Shown piece by piece: positions 1 to 7,832 of a stretch of DNA of 11,071 nt. Where the stretch lies: positions 16,468 to 27,538 of the forward strand of contig DCNF01000035.1 of NCBI GenBank assembly GCA_002322035.1, in the 5' to 3' direction. A program made the position numbers and the translations under genes. The stretch comes from Geobacter sp. UBA1603 (GTDB lineage Bacteria > Desulfobacterota > Desulfuromonadia > Geobacterales > Pseudopelobacteraceae). The notes under the pieces were generated by a model. The model was given only the letters and a program-made list of their open reading frames with translations, was not told the DNA's origin and ran no database searches. Each line of letters begins with the position of its first letter. Position 1 is the stretch's first letter.

Positions 1-3
1 CAG

Positions 4-3000
4 TCACTTTCCCAGGATCACTTCGCCGGTATCGGTAAAAAGGCGGACCGGCAGTTCGAACACTCTCCGGAAGATGTTAAAGACCCCGGTCCCCATCGAA
101 GAAACCGGCATGGCGCTGACCCGGGGATCGGCCCACGCCCCTTTGGCCTCGAAATACAGCGTTACAAAATCCTTGTCCTTTCCGGTCAGGATCCAGCCGA
201 CAACCGGTATGCGGTTGACGATCTTGTCCACCGTCTGCAGCGGTTGCACCCCGATTTTGAAGTCAAGCTCCTCCCTGACCAGATCCGCCTGGCCGATGAT
301 CGACATATTGATGGCATCACTGCTGATGAACAGGTCGCTGGTGGCTGCGACCCCGTCCTTGATCGCCATGCTCCCCTTGATTTCGTTGTAGGGCATGCCG
401 CCGGATACCATGTCCGGCAGATGTCCTTTCAACAGCTGGGAAACATTCAGGATCGAAAATATCTTTGACAGGGTGTTGAACCGCCTCAACTTGCCGCTTT
501 CGAGTGTGAGTCTGATATTGCCGAGGGCGGTGCGCCGGATGTCTTTCAGTGTCGCGCCCCGCGCGGTGACATCCCCGCTGACGCTTAACAGTCCGGTTAC
601 CTCACGGGTAATGTCAAGCGCCTGGAACAGACGCTCGGCGTTGATTCGCTCAAGGTTTATACCAAGGTCGTAGCGATTTTCAGGAGTGCCGCCGGGGGCG
701 ATTCTCCCTTTGGCCTTCAGTTTTCCACCGTAGAGGCTTGTCTCAAGACCCTGGAGATAAAACACACCGTTTTCGCGGGATATGACGGCATTAAGCCTGT
801 TAAAGTCCAGTCGTTCATAGCGCCCCGCATCAGCATTGAGGCGCAGTGCCAGTTTGAGGTCAGCCGTGGGCGCGGGGGTGGGTGCCGGTGTTTTCTTTTC
901 GGCGACAGGCTGGGCCGGCTGCCGCGACAGCAGAATCAGGTCAGCGATATCCAGTTTGGTCGAGATCACCGACAGGTCGGCCGCCGGGTTCCTGCCGCCG
1001 CGGTATGTGCCGCTGATGTTGAAATTGGAGCTGTTAAGAAGGCCGGACAGGCTGCGGATCGTCATGGTGCCGCCGGACAGGCTCAAGGAGGCTTTTATCC
1101 GGCGGATCGCCTGATCGCTGTGGGGCGGAGCAAGGTTTATGTCACTTAACGAAAGTTGCGGTGCTGTCAGCTGGAGTTCGGCTTCCGGGTTTTTAAGACT
1201 GCGGATCCACCCTTTGGCGGTTATGGGAGATCCCCCGTAACGGGCGGAGATGCTCGATGTCTCCAGGCTGTTGCCTTTGAAGGCAATCGTGCCGTTGATC
1301 CCTGACAATACTCGCAACTGTTCATCCGGCAGAAACGAGAAATTCCCGAGTGTGATCGTGCCATGGTAACTCATGGCTGAAAAATCTTCCGGGTTGCCGC
1401 TCCCCTTGAGAAGGGCCTGAACCGACCCGCGCGGTTTATAGTGCTGCCACTGGGGAGCGAGCTGCAGCTGTTCGCCGAAAACAAAAGAGTTGCTGTGCAG
1501 TTCAAAACCGAGGTGCGGCTGGCCGGCGTAACGGAATGTTGCGCTGGCCGAAAGCGAAAGGGGTGGGAGGCTGTAGGCCAGGCTGGTCAGCCGTGTCTCG
1601 GACGGGCCGATAATCGAAGAGAAGGCAAGGCGGTTATTCTGGCCGAACGGTTTGCGGATCGCATTTGGAAAAAAGTAGGCCGCCTGCTTCAGCTCCCATT
1701 CACCGTTCAGGTTATAGGCGGTGTGGTGGCCGCTGCCGTTCAGTATCAGGGTCGAGTCACCGGAGAATTCCAGCTTCTGCGCCCCCACGAACCTGGCCAG
1801 CCAGGCTATTTCGGGAGCATGGGGGGTGATTTCCATCCTGACCGGATACTGTGACGGTTTATCGGTGTTGTACTCGGTGATCGAACCGTTCAGCCTGAAT
1901 GGTGAACTGCCGAAGGTGCCGCTCATGCCGATCAGGTTGAAGTTTTTATCCTTCAGCTCGATATGACCCTTGATATTCCTGAATTCGGGAGCCTTGGGGC
2001 CATAGCTGAGTACCGCTTTTTCAACCGGACCCCTGATGTACAGGATCGTATTGTTGTTGCCGATTTCCATGTGGGTGATCTGGCTGATGCGTCCGTCAAG
2101 GGTCCCGGTGTCAAGTTTGAAAACACCGCTTCTGATTTTGTTCTCGATGTAGTCGGAGGTCCCTTTTTCAATGATACCGTAGGGGACGAAGCTTCTGACA
2201 TCTTCGTAGCGGAATGTGCCGGGGGTGGAAGCCCGGGCGGTGATTCGAGGGTCCTTGCTGCGGTAGTCGTGCATCTGAAAGCTGCCTTTGATCCGGAAAC
2301 CATCGGTTGCCAGGTCAACCAGCGGCATATCGATCAGTGATGGGGTGAGGCGCAGGTCATACGCAAGCTGAAGTGTTTTCGGTGCAACCGTATAGTGGAA
2401 CACCGACGGCCAGACGACCGACGCCCCTGAAACCCTGATCGTGCCCTTGGCGGCACAATCATGCAAGGTTCCTTTATAACTGCTGGAAAGATCAATCCGG
2501 CCGCCGGGGTTGGCAAAGGGAACAAATCGGCTGATATAGGGCCAGAATGAGGCCGAAGAGATCTGCTTCAGGTCGAGATCGGCGTTGATCTGTGTCGTCG
2601 CCAGGGGGGCGCCCTCTGCCGGGAGTCGGATTGTCCCGTCGGCACTGATCCTGGAACTGCTGCCGCCGTGCACCAGTTCGCCTGAAAGTTTGACGCGCCC
2701 CTTTTTGCCGCGTGTGAGATGGTCGAGGTCCAGGGAAAGATTGCGCAGCTCTGCCGTGAGAGAACCGGTCGGGAGTGCGCGGTCATGCCACAAGAGGGTG
2801 CAGCGCCTGGTCTTGATCGTGCGAAAGGTGACCTGATAACTGTCGCTGCGTGGTTCGAGCAGGTCGCTAATGTTCAGCCTGCCGTCGGCAGTACGCTCCA
2901 GCCGTATGGCCGCCCCTTCGAGCGACAGGTCCTGCAGGGCGAGCTGTTTTTCCAGAAGCGGCAAAAGGGCGATCCGGACGATAATCCGTTCGGCCTTGAT

Positions 3001-3255
3001 AAAGTCGGTGGTGCCGTCCGGTTCCTTGACGGTTACCCGGTCAAAGACAAAGCGTGGCCCGAAGTGCCAGGTGAACTCTCCCCGGCCAAAATCGACCTGC
3101 CGTTTCAGCGATGAGCGGGCGGAAGCGATGATGTCGTCGCGATAGGCGTTGACATCCACCAGTCGGGGCAGAAAAAATGCCAGACCCACCATGAGCGCCC
3201 CGACAGTCAGGAAGAGCACCCCTGAAAGCTTGATCAGGCGGGAACGGGATATCAT
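4..3255 (-). CDS. AsmA/YhdP-like envelope protein, 1083 aa
   Basis: A single N-terminal hydrophobic helix (about residues 8-30) is followed by a very long, beta-rich, mostly periplasmic region. It begins with an AsmA-type N-terminal segment (LVDVNAYRDDI, then FGRGEFTWHFGPRF). A Pro/Ala linker (PAPTPAPTAD) lies near residues 790-800. The C-terminal block has the AsmA_2/YhdP-like pattern around VDKIVNRIPVVGWILTGKD, followed by a YFEAKGAWADPRV segment. Members of this family (AsmA, TamB, YhdP) are inner-membrane-anchored bridge proteins implicated in moving phospholipid to the outer membrane and in envelope integrity. The role here is inferred from family. The start ATG overlaps the stop of the upstream CNNM gene as ATGA, and no good Shine-Dalgarno sequence is visible, so translation is probably coupled. 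The TGA stop lies three bases from the window edge, so the gene is complete. The family is clear, the exact ortholog is not. Confidence 0.88.
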   Translation of the reverse strand: MISRSRLIKLSGVLFLTVGALMVGLAFFLPRLVDVNAYRDDIIASARSSLKRQVDFGRGEFTWHFGPRFVFDRVTVKEPDGTTDFIKAERIIVRIALLPLLEKQLALQDLSLEGAAIRLERTADGRLNISDLLEPRSDSYQVTFRTIKTRRCTLLWHDRALPTGSLTAELRNLSLDLDHLTRGKKGRVKLSGELVHGGSSSRISADGTIRLPAEGAPLATTQINADLDLKQISSASFWPYISRFVPFANPGGRIDLSSSYKGTLHDCAAKGTIRVSGASVVWPSVFHYTVAPKTLQLAYDLRLTPSLIDMPLVDLATDGFRIKGSFQMHDYRSKDPRITARASTPGTFRYEDVRSFVPYGIIEKGTSDYIENKIRSGVFKLDTGTLDGRISQITHMEIGNNNTILYIRGPVEKAVLSYGPKAPEFRNIKGHIELKDKNFNLIGMSGTFGSSPFRLNGSITEYNTDKPSQYPVRMEITPHAPEIAWLARFVGAQKLEFSGDSTLILNGSGHHTAYNLNGEWELKQAAYFFPNAIRKPFGQNNRLAFSSIIGPSETRLTSLAYSLPPLSLSASATFRYAGQPHLGFELHSNSFVFGEQLQLAPQWQHYKPRGSVQALLKGSGNPEDFSAMSYHGTITLGNFSFLPDEQLRVLSGINGTIAFKGNSLETSSISARYGGSPITAKGWIRSLKNPEAELQLTAPQLSLSDINLAPPHSDQAIRRIKASLSLSGGTMTIRSLSGLLNSSNFNISGTYRGGRNPAADLSVISTKLDIADLILLSRQPAQPVAEKKTPAPTPAPTADLKLALRLNADAGRYERLDFNRLNAVISRENGVFYLQGLETSLYGGKLKAKGRIAPGGTPENRYDLGINLERINAERLFQALDITREVTGLLSVSGDVTARGATLKDIRRTALGNIRLTLESGKLRRFNTLSKIFSILNVSQLLKGHLPDMVSGGMPYNEIKGSMAIKDGVAATSDLFISSDAINMSIIGQADLVREELDFKIGVQPLQTVDKIVNRIPVVGWILTGKDKDFVTLYFEAKGAWADPRVSAMPVSSMGTGVFNIFRRVFELPVRLFTDTGEVILGK

Positions 3256-4559
3256 GACGGCGTCACCGGCCGGGAGAGGCGGACGCGGCGGATCCGCCGC
3301 CGGTCGATGCTTTCCACGGTGAACTCATGGCCCTGCCAGGAAACCTGCTCGCCCGGCGTCAAAAGCCGTCCTGCCCGGGCCAGCAGAAAGCCGGCAAGCG
3401 TTGTGTAGGGGGCGTCTTCTGGCAGATCCAGCCCGAGGCGCTGGTTTGCTTCGCGTACGGACAGCATGCCATCCAAGAGCCAGGTCCCGCGGTCTTCAAC
3501 AACTGAAGATGGTGAGACCTCGTCAAATTCGTCGTCAATCTCTCCGACAATTTCTTCCAGCAGGTCCTCCAGGGTGACGATCCCCTCAATTCCGCCGTAT
3601 TCATCAACAACAAAGGCCATGTGGGTTCGTGCGGCCTGCATCTGGCGGAGTGCAACGCTTAACTGGGCCCCGGCCGGAACAAAACGGGGGGGGTGGAGCA
3701 GGGTTTCGAGCGAAAAAGGTCCCGACGGGGGTGCCGCCAGGAATGGTTCGAGGTCACGCCGGTACAGGACTCCGACGATGTTGTCGAGATGGTCCCGGTA
3801 GACCGGAAGGCGTGAGTAGCCCAGAGTGTTAAAGGAGTTTCGGACCTGTTCAAACGATGCTGAAAGCGGCAGGGCAGCAACTGCATTGCGCGGGAGCATC
3901 ACATCGCGCACCTCCGAGTCGGAAAACTCGAAAACCCGGTGCAGCAGGCGTTGTTCATCCGGTTCAAGGGTGCCGCTCTTATGGGATACATCGATGATCT
4001 GGCGCAGTTCATCGACCGTGTAGGCCGAGGCATGATCGTGGGACGGGTGTAGTCCGAACAGTCGTACGGTGCGGGTTCCGGCCCAATCGAGCATTCTGAC
4101 CGGCCAGTGAAGGAGTTTGTGAAAGAACCGCATCGGACAGGCGATGGCAAGGGCAACCCGCTCGGCCCGTTCAAGTGCCAGGGTTTTAGGGGCCAGTTCG
4201 CCGAGCACGATATGGAGTACGGTAATGGTGCTGAAGGCCGCAACAAACGCAATCGTATGGCGAAGCGTATCGGAGATAACACCTTTCAGCGGAATCTCCA
4301 GCAGTTCTGCCAGGGCCGGTTCTCCCACCCAGCCGAGTGCCAGAGATGCCATGGTAATGCCGAGCTGGGTGGCAGAGATGTAAGAATTGAGATGATCGAG
4401 CAGTTCCAGCAGTACGCGGGCCCGCTGGTCGCCTGATTCGGCCAGGCTGGCGATCCGGGAGCGGCGGACGGCAACCAGAGAAAATTCAGAAGCAACGAAG
4501 AAACCGTTGGCCAGAACCAGCAGCGCCACGGCGCACAGGTAGAAAATGCTGTCGAACAT
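3252..4559 (-). CDS. CNNM/HlyC-CorC family protein: DUF21 membrane domain, CBS pair, CorC_HlyC domain
   Basis: The 435 aa product has the classic order. A DUF21 membrane domain (helices near 5-28, 60-82 and 99-125) carries the GELAPKT motif at 120-126. A CBS pair follows at about 217-335, with VDEYGG at 318-323 and TLEDLLEEIVGEI at 329-341. A CorC_HlyC domain occupies about 352-430. Relatives are implicated in Mg2+/Co2+ export or homeostasis, with CBS domains that bind adenine nucleotides. The older name 'hemolysin' is misleading. An in-frame ATG five codons upstream (4572-4574) is possible, but the ATG at 4557-4559 has GGAG nine bases before it and leads straight into the first membrane helix, so it is preferred. 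The gene follows the rplI terminator and ends in an ATGA overlap with the AsmA-like gene, suggesting a two-gene envelope operon. Confidence 0.92.
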   Translation of the reverse strand: MFDSIFYLCAVALLVLANGFFVASEFSLVAVRRSRIASLAESGDQRARVLLELLDHLNSYISATQLGITMASLALGWVGEPALAELLEIPLKGVISDTLRHTIAFVAAFSTITVLHIVLGELAPKTLALERAERVALAIACPMRFFHKLLHWPVRMLDWAGTRTVRLFGLHPSHDHASAYTVDELRQIIDVSHKSGTLEPDEQRLLHRVFEFSDSEVRDVMLPRNAVAALPLSASFEQVRNSFNTLGYSRLPVYRDHLDNIVGVLYRRDLEPFLAAPPSGPFSLETLLHPPRFVPAGAQLSVALRQMQAARTHMAFVVDEYGGIEGIVTLEDLLEEIVGEIDDEFDEVSPSSVVEDRGTWLLDGMLSVREANQRLGLDLPEDAPYTTLAGFLLARAGRLLTPGEQVSWQGHEFTVESIDRRRIRRVRLSRPVTPS

Positions 4560-4565
4560 GGCGCT

Positions 4566-4594
4566 ATTCTCCATCCAGATGGCGGTGATGTCAA
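4566..4594 (-). promoter_or_regulatory. Candidate sigma70 promoter for the CNNM-AsmA operon
   Basis: On the minus strand a perfect -35 TTGACA (4589-4594) is followed by a 17-base spacer and GAGAAT (4566-4571, four of six matches to TATAAT). The expected start point, seven bases below the -10, is position 4559, which is the A of the preferred ATG. It sits just after the rplI terminator, where a new transcript would be needed. The -10 overlaps the GGAG that could serve as a ribosome site on read-through transcripts. Confidence 0.5.
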
Positions 4595-4606
4595 CCGCTG
4601 ATATGA

Positions 4607-4638
4607 CAAAACAGCCTGCCGGATATCCGGCAGGCTGT
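4607..4638 (-). terminator. Rho-independent terminator of the rpsF-rpsR-DUF2232-rplI operon
   Basis: A perfect inverted repeat of 12 bases per arm (4611-4622 and 4627-4638) surrounds ATAT. The loop is itself palindromic, so all 28 bases form one palindrome. On the minus strand the stem is GC-rich and runs into TTTTG, starting 36 bases after the rplI stop. On the plus strand no T tract follows, so it should act in one direction. The T tract is short, so some read-through into the CNNM gene is possible. Confidence 0.82.
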
Positions 4639-4673
4639 CTGCAGTTCTCTGAATCGATGGCTTTTCTGCCGGG

Positions 4674-5117
4674 TCAGGCCGCCTTGATGGTAACCTTGAG
4701 GGTCGCGCTGACTTCCGGGTGGATTTTGACGGTAACCGAGTAATCGCCGATGTGCTTGATCGGTTCGGTCTGGACAATCGTGCGGCGGTCGATATCAAAG
4801 CCTTTGTCCTTCAGGTAAGCGGCCAGTTCCATGGTGGTGACGGAACCGAACAGTTTGCCTTCTTCTCCGGCCTGGTGAGCGATTTCAATCGCCAGCGCCT
4901 CCAGTTTCGCAGCCAGAACGCGGGCGGATTCAAGGGCCTTGTTCTTGCGGTAAGCCATCTGGCGCTTGGCGTGTTCAAGGGCTTTGGCGTTCTTCTCGGT
5001 GGCCTCAATGGCCAGACCTTTCGGTATCAGGTAGTTGCGGGCGTAGCCCGGGGCAACCTTGACGATGTCACCGATGTGGCCGAGGGTTTCGATGTTTTCC
5101 TTGAGAATCACTTTCAT
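4674..5117 (-). CDS. rplI: 50S ribosomal protein L9
   Basis: The 147 aa product has the usual length of bacterial L9. The N-terminal rRNA-binding domain begins MKVILKENIETLG and contains the signature GYARNYLIPKG at 24-34. A long, charged connecting helix spans about 40-75, and a C-terminal domain runs to the end (GKLFGSVT near 87, then an IKHIGDYSV strand). L9 binds 23S rRNA domain V near the L1 stalk and helps maintain reading frame. The start is supported by AAAGGAG at 5126-5132, eight bases before ATG. It is the last gene of the ribosomal operon, 26 bases after the DUF2232 gene and just ahead of a strong terminator. Confidence 0.98.
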   Translation of the reverse strand: MKVILKENIETLGHIGDIVKVAPGYARNYLIPKGLAIEATEKNAKALEHAKRQMAYRKNKALESARVLAAKLEALAIEIAHQAGEEGKLFGSVTTMELAAYLKDKGFDIDRRTIVQTEPIKHIGDYSVTVKIHPEVSATLKVTIKAA

Positions 5118-5143
5118 CTGCTACTCTCCTTTCAAGCCTGTAT

Positions 5144-6106
5144 TTACAGGTTTTCCTGTGTTTTGGGCGTTCGGAAATCCGCCCACAGATCAAATATGCC
5201 GATGGCCGCCACAAGTGCGGCCAGGTAGGGTTGAAACACCAGCATCATCCAGAAAAAAATCCTGAAGAAGCCGCCGAATGTCTGGCGGGCGGTGATGGTC
5301 AGCACAACGGCCAGCCCCTGGATGAAGTACAGGGAACAGACCAGGATCAGGATGTTCAGGGCCGGCGTCGTTACCAGCGGGCTGCTGGCCAGCATGGCGA
5401 AACCTGATGCAATCAGCACCCAGATCAGCGCATCCTTGAGCCGAAATGACGATAATGCCGGTGTCTCCCGGGGAGGTTCGGTTCTGGTCAGGGTAAAGCG
5501 CTGCACGAGGAGCAGATTGACACTGGCCACCATGGCGATGATCAGGGTCGCCAGAGCCGGATAAATCCTCAAGAACAGGACCGATATCTGCCCCATGGTT
5601 TTTTTAAGGGCTGCCAGGTCGTCGCCGGTTACACCGCTTTTTTCATAGAGCGAAACCGCCTGGGTGATGCTGGCGTTGATTTCATTGGCCGCTGCCCGGT
5701 GCAGATCGTGTCCCCCGGTTGCCACGTAAACGGCGAGGGCACATGAAACAAGGCCCAGGCTTGATGCGGTTGTCCAGAGTATGGTCCGGGATGGCCCTTG
5801 GCCGCGCAGGATCAACTCCGGCATCAGCAGGGCGATTGTGCCGCATTGCAGCAGATAGACGATTCCGGCATTAACCCCGAACAGTCCGGTGATGGCGGTC
5901 AGTCCGCCGGCAAAGGCGATGCAGGCAGCCCCCCGGCCGTGGATAATCCGGGTATGGGCAACCGGAAACGGGGCAAGCACTCCGGAGATGAATCCGGCCA
6001 GGGGAACGACCAGTGATGCGGCAAACAGTGAAAAGGTCGCTACAACTCCGCCCACGGCGGCACGAAGCCGGACGTGGGCGGGTGTGGTCTGCGTGACCTG
6101 GTTCAT
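5144..6106 (-). CDS. DUF2232 (YybS-like) multi-pass membrane protein
   Basis: The 320 aa product is strongly hydrophobic with about eight predicted membrane helices: several in residues 16-130, then a polar stretch about 131-180 (HDLHRAAANEINASITQAV), then more to about 312. The position between rpsR and rplI matches where DUF2232/YybS proteins occur in many bacteria. The molecular role is unknown. A longer in-frame start at 6190 would overlap rpsR by 77 bases and add a non-hydrophobic, poorly formed N-terminus, so the ATG at 6104-6106, seven bases after the rpsR stop, is preferred. No clear Shine-Dalgarno sequence precedes it, so translation is probably coupled to rpsR. The family assignment rests on topology plus context. 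Confidence 0.82.
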   Translation of the reverse strand: MNQVTQTTPAHVRLRAAVGGVVATFSLFAASLVVPLAGFISGVLAPFPVAHTRIIHGRGAACIAFAGGLTAITGLFGVNAGIVYLLQCGTIALLMPELILRGQGPSRTILWTTASSLGLVSCALAVYVATGGHDLHRAAANEINASITQAVSLYEKSGVTGDDLAALKKTMGQISVLFLRIYPALATLIIAMVASVNLLLVQRFTLTRTEPPRETPALSSFRLKDALIWVLIASGFAMLASSPLVTTPALNILILVCSLYFIQGLAVVLTITARQTFGGFFRIFFWMMLVFQPYLAALVAAIGIFDLWADFRTPKTQENL

Positions 6107-6113
6107 CGGGCTG

Positions 6114-6434
6114 TCAGCTGAGCGCGTGATTTGATGCGATCGGCAGCAGAGCCAGGTTACGGGCGCGTTTGATCGCTTCGGTGATCTCACGCTGATGGGC
6201 TGCGCAGTTGCCCGAAATGCGGCGGGGAACGATCTTGCCGCGCTCAGAAATGAAATAACGCAGGGTGCGTGGTTCCTTGTAGTCGATGGTCAGGTTCTTC
6301 TCGGCACAGAACCGGCATACCTTGCGGCGCTGGAACGGACGCTTTTTGCGGGGACCGCCCGGGCCGCCCGAAGGACGCTGGCCTGCACCCGACGCGGGGC
6401 GCTGATAGCTGCTTGCGGGTCTTTCTTCACTCAT
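6114..6434 (-). CDS. rpsR: 30S ribosomal protein S18, zinc-type with N-terminal extension
   Basis: The core from residue 33 on is typical S18: [45 protein letters not shown], then [13 protein letters not shown]18 sits on the 30S platform in a complex with S6. Cys40, Cys43, Cys77 and His80 are placed to bind zinc, the so-called C+ form. At 106 aa it is about 30 residues longer than Escherichia coli S18 because of a Gly/Pro/Arg-rich, low-complexity N-terminus ([19 protein letters not shown]), likely disordered. The start has GGAGG eight bases upstream. The gene lies 22 bases after rpsF, consistent with co-expression of the two binding partners. Confidence 0.97.
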   Translation of the reverse strand: MSEERPASSYQRPASGAGQRPSGGPGGPRKKRPFQRRKVCRFCAEKNLTIDYKEPRTLRYFISERGKIVPRRISGNCAAHQREITEAIKRARNLALLPIASNHALS

Positions 6435-6456
6435 TGCTCTATCCTCCAGGACGTAA

Positions 6457-6834
6457 TTATTCTGCGGTTTCGCTTGACGCTGCTGCCTCTTCGGCAGGTT
6501 CGGCGTCGGCTACCGGCGCCTTTTTCTCGGGTGCAACCTTCTCCGGTTCGTCGGTGATGTTGACGCTCTGGTAACGGAGTACCTTCTCGTCAAGCCTGAG
6601 GCGCCGCTCAAGTTCGGCGATCAGCTCCCGGTTTCCGTCAAAGCGAAGGTAGTAGTAGCGCCCCCGGGCACATTTCCTGATGGGATAGGCCAGTTTTCTG
6701 ACCCCCCAGTCATCCATCCTGAAGCATTCGCCCTTGTAGGACGAAATGACGTCCTGAGCCTTGGCGGTGACGGTTTTGATCTCGTCTTCGCTCAAGTCGG
6801 GCTGGAGGATGAAGATGGTTTCGTACTTCCTCAT
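6457..6834 (-). CDS. rpsF: 30S ribosomal protein S6
   Basis: The 125 aa product begins [19 protein letters not shown] and contains the S6 fold landmarks [10 protein letters not shown] and [10 protein letters not shown], then [12 protein letters not shown]6 binds S18 and 16S rRNA on the 30S platform. After about residue 97 it has an acidic, Ala/Glu-rich tail ([20 protein letters not shown]) that is probably flexible. S6 tails vary, and in Escherichia coli the tail is modified by RimK. An in-frame ATG 13 codons upstream (6871-6873) is rejected because GAGGAGG at 6844-6850 lies nine bases before the ATG at 6832-6834 and the family N-terminus starts there. It is the first ribosomal gene of the operon and follows a structured leader. 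Confidence 0.97.
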   Translation of the reverse strand: MRKYETIFILQPDLSEDEIKTVTAKAQDVISSYKGECFRMDDWGVRKLAYPIRKCARGRYYYLRFDGNRELIAELERRLRLDEKVLRYQSVNITDEPEKVAPEKKAPVADAEPAEEAAASSETAE

Positions 6835-6843
6835 GATGTGTTT

Positions 6844-6903
6844 CCTCCTCACGGTTTTCGAGCCCCGGTCCAACCCGGAGCAAGGAGATGCGGCACAAGG
6901 CCG
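6844..6903 (-). promoter_or_regulatory. Possible structured rpsF leader masking the ribosome binding site
   Basis: Read on the minus strand, the leader can form CGGC/GCCG (6891-6903). It can also form a seven-pair hairpin, arms 6875-6881 and 6862-6868, with a six-base loop. A pyrimidine run UCUCCUU (6882-6888) can pair with the ribosome site at 6844-6850, enclosing the hairpin. A CCG (6852-6854) lies in unpaired sequence just before that site. S6:S18 complexes are known to repress rpsF through leader RNAs with a conserved CCG element. That this is such an element is inference, with no folding energy calculated. Confidence 0.4.
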
Positions 6904-6953
6904 TCGCTAAAAGAACAAAATACCTACAATAAATTTTCATGCAGCGCAAGCTT

Positions 6954-7832
6954 TTATTTTTTTCTGATGCGATATTTTTCAACCAGTTCCACCGGGTGGT
7001 AGGAAAGCTTGGCATTGCGCAGGCCCGGTTCACCAAGGTCCTGTTCGCGATTGATGTAGATGCAGTCGCTAAACAGGAGCCGGGCGAATTCACGGTTGAC
7101 CAGCTGGGCGATCCCCTCCAGAAACGGGTCGGCTTTTTCGAAATGGCAGACAGCGGTTTCCCTGTTCAGGCGCTCTCCAAGGGCAAAAGCCCGGACGATG
7201 CCGTCTACGGTTATGACAACACCCTGGAGCCCGAGCTGTTCCGCCTGTTCCAGGGCCTCCGCCGCCGCTTCGACCTCCCATGCGAGGGAACGGCTCTCCT
7301 CACGCGCGGCCGCCTGCTCCCATTCGCGGAGCAGTTTCAGGCATCCTGGCAGATGATGGCTCTGGCAGAGGGCTGTCTGGTGTCGATGGCGGGCGGTGAA
7401 GTAGCTGATCCTGTTCCGTTTCTTGTGATAACGGCTTCCCGGCAGTGTTGCCAGTTCCTCGCGAAGGTAGAGATAATCGCTGGCGTTACGGTCATGGCTG
7501 ACAATCAGGTCATGCCGTTCTTCCAGGGCCTTGGCAAGCGGATTTTCTATGCCGTAGAGTGCCAGGCCGGAATCAAGGAGCATCTCCCGGGCCTGTGCCT
7601 CGTCAGCACCCATCGGCGGAAGAGCGTAGCGCGAGCCGTCATAACCGGCGCCGATGATGATATCGGCCATGCCGATACGGGTCAGGTGGTAGCTGTGGGC
7701 CTGGCGGAACAGGTACAGCCCGGCAAAACTCAATTCCGAAATACGGGGCTGCCGGGCGGCGCAGAGGCGGTCCAGATACGCCTTGTCGCCGAGCAGGAGC
7801 GGTCGGGTATCAGGCCAGGCGGGAATTTCCAT
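6954..7832 (-). CDS. DUF2156 family protein (phosphatidylglycerol lysyltransferase C-terminal-like fold)
   Basis: The 292 aa soluble product matches the DUF2156 pattern. Residues 120-146 read DYLYLREELATLPGSRYHKKRNRISYF in outline, with the hallmark YHKKRN at 135-140. Late in the protein come CHFEKADPFLEGI, YINREQDLGEPGLR and AKLSYHPVELVEKY. The fold is a GNAT-like acyltransferase pair related to the catalytic part of MprF lysyltransferases, but these stand-alone proteins have no assigned substrate and no membrane part. The start has AGGGAG (7839-7844) six bases upstream. It lies 119 bases before rpsF on the same strand with no clear terminator between, so read-through into the ribosomal operon is possible. 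A 298-codon open frame on the opposite strand covers it, but the family motifs settle the coding strand. Confidence 0.85.
   Translation of the reverse strand: MEIPAWPDTRPLLLGDKAYLDRLCAARQPRISELSFAGLYLFRQAHSYHLTRIGMADIIIGAGYDGSRYALPPMGADEAQAREMLLDSGLALYGIENPLAKALEERHDLIVSHDRNASDYLYLREELATLPGSRYHKKRNRISYFTARHRHQTALCQSHHLPGCLKLLREWEQAAAREESRSLAWEVEAAAEALEQAEQLGLQGVVITVDGIVRAFALGERLNRETAVCHFEKADPFLEGIAQLVNREFARLLFSDCIYINREQDLGEPGLRNAKLSYHPVELVEKYRIRKK

Noticed and set aside
844..900. Repeat-like GGGGGTGGGTGCCGG stretch
   Set aside because: It encodes the Pro/Ala linker PAPTPAPTAD of the AsmA-like protein. It is a low-complexity coding repeat, not a separate element.
6107..6190. Longer start for the DUF2232 protein
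   Set aside because: It would overlap rpsR by 77 bases and add a polar stretch unlike the family. The ATG seven bases after the rpsR stop fits better.
6835..6873. Longer start for S6 (13 extra residues)
   Set aside because: The extra codons translate the leader and ribosome binding site. The family N-terminus MRKYE begins at 6834.
6917..6949. Possible promoter for rpsF (TTGCGC with TAGGTA, 17-base spacer, minus strand)
   Set aside because: Only three and two of six bases match the sigma70 consensus. The AT-rich stretch suggests a promoter lies here, but no specific pair can be supported.
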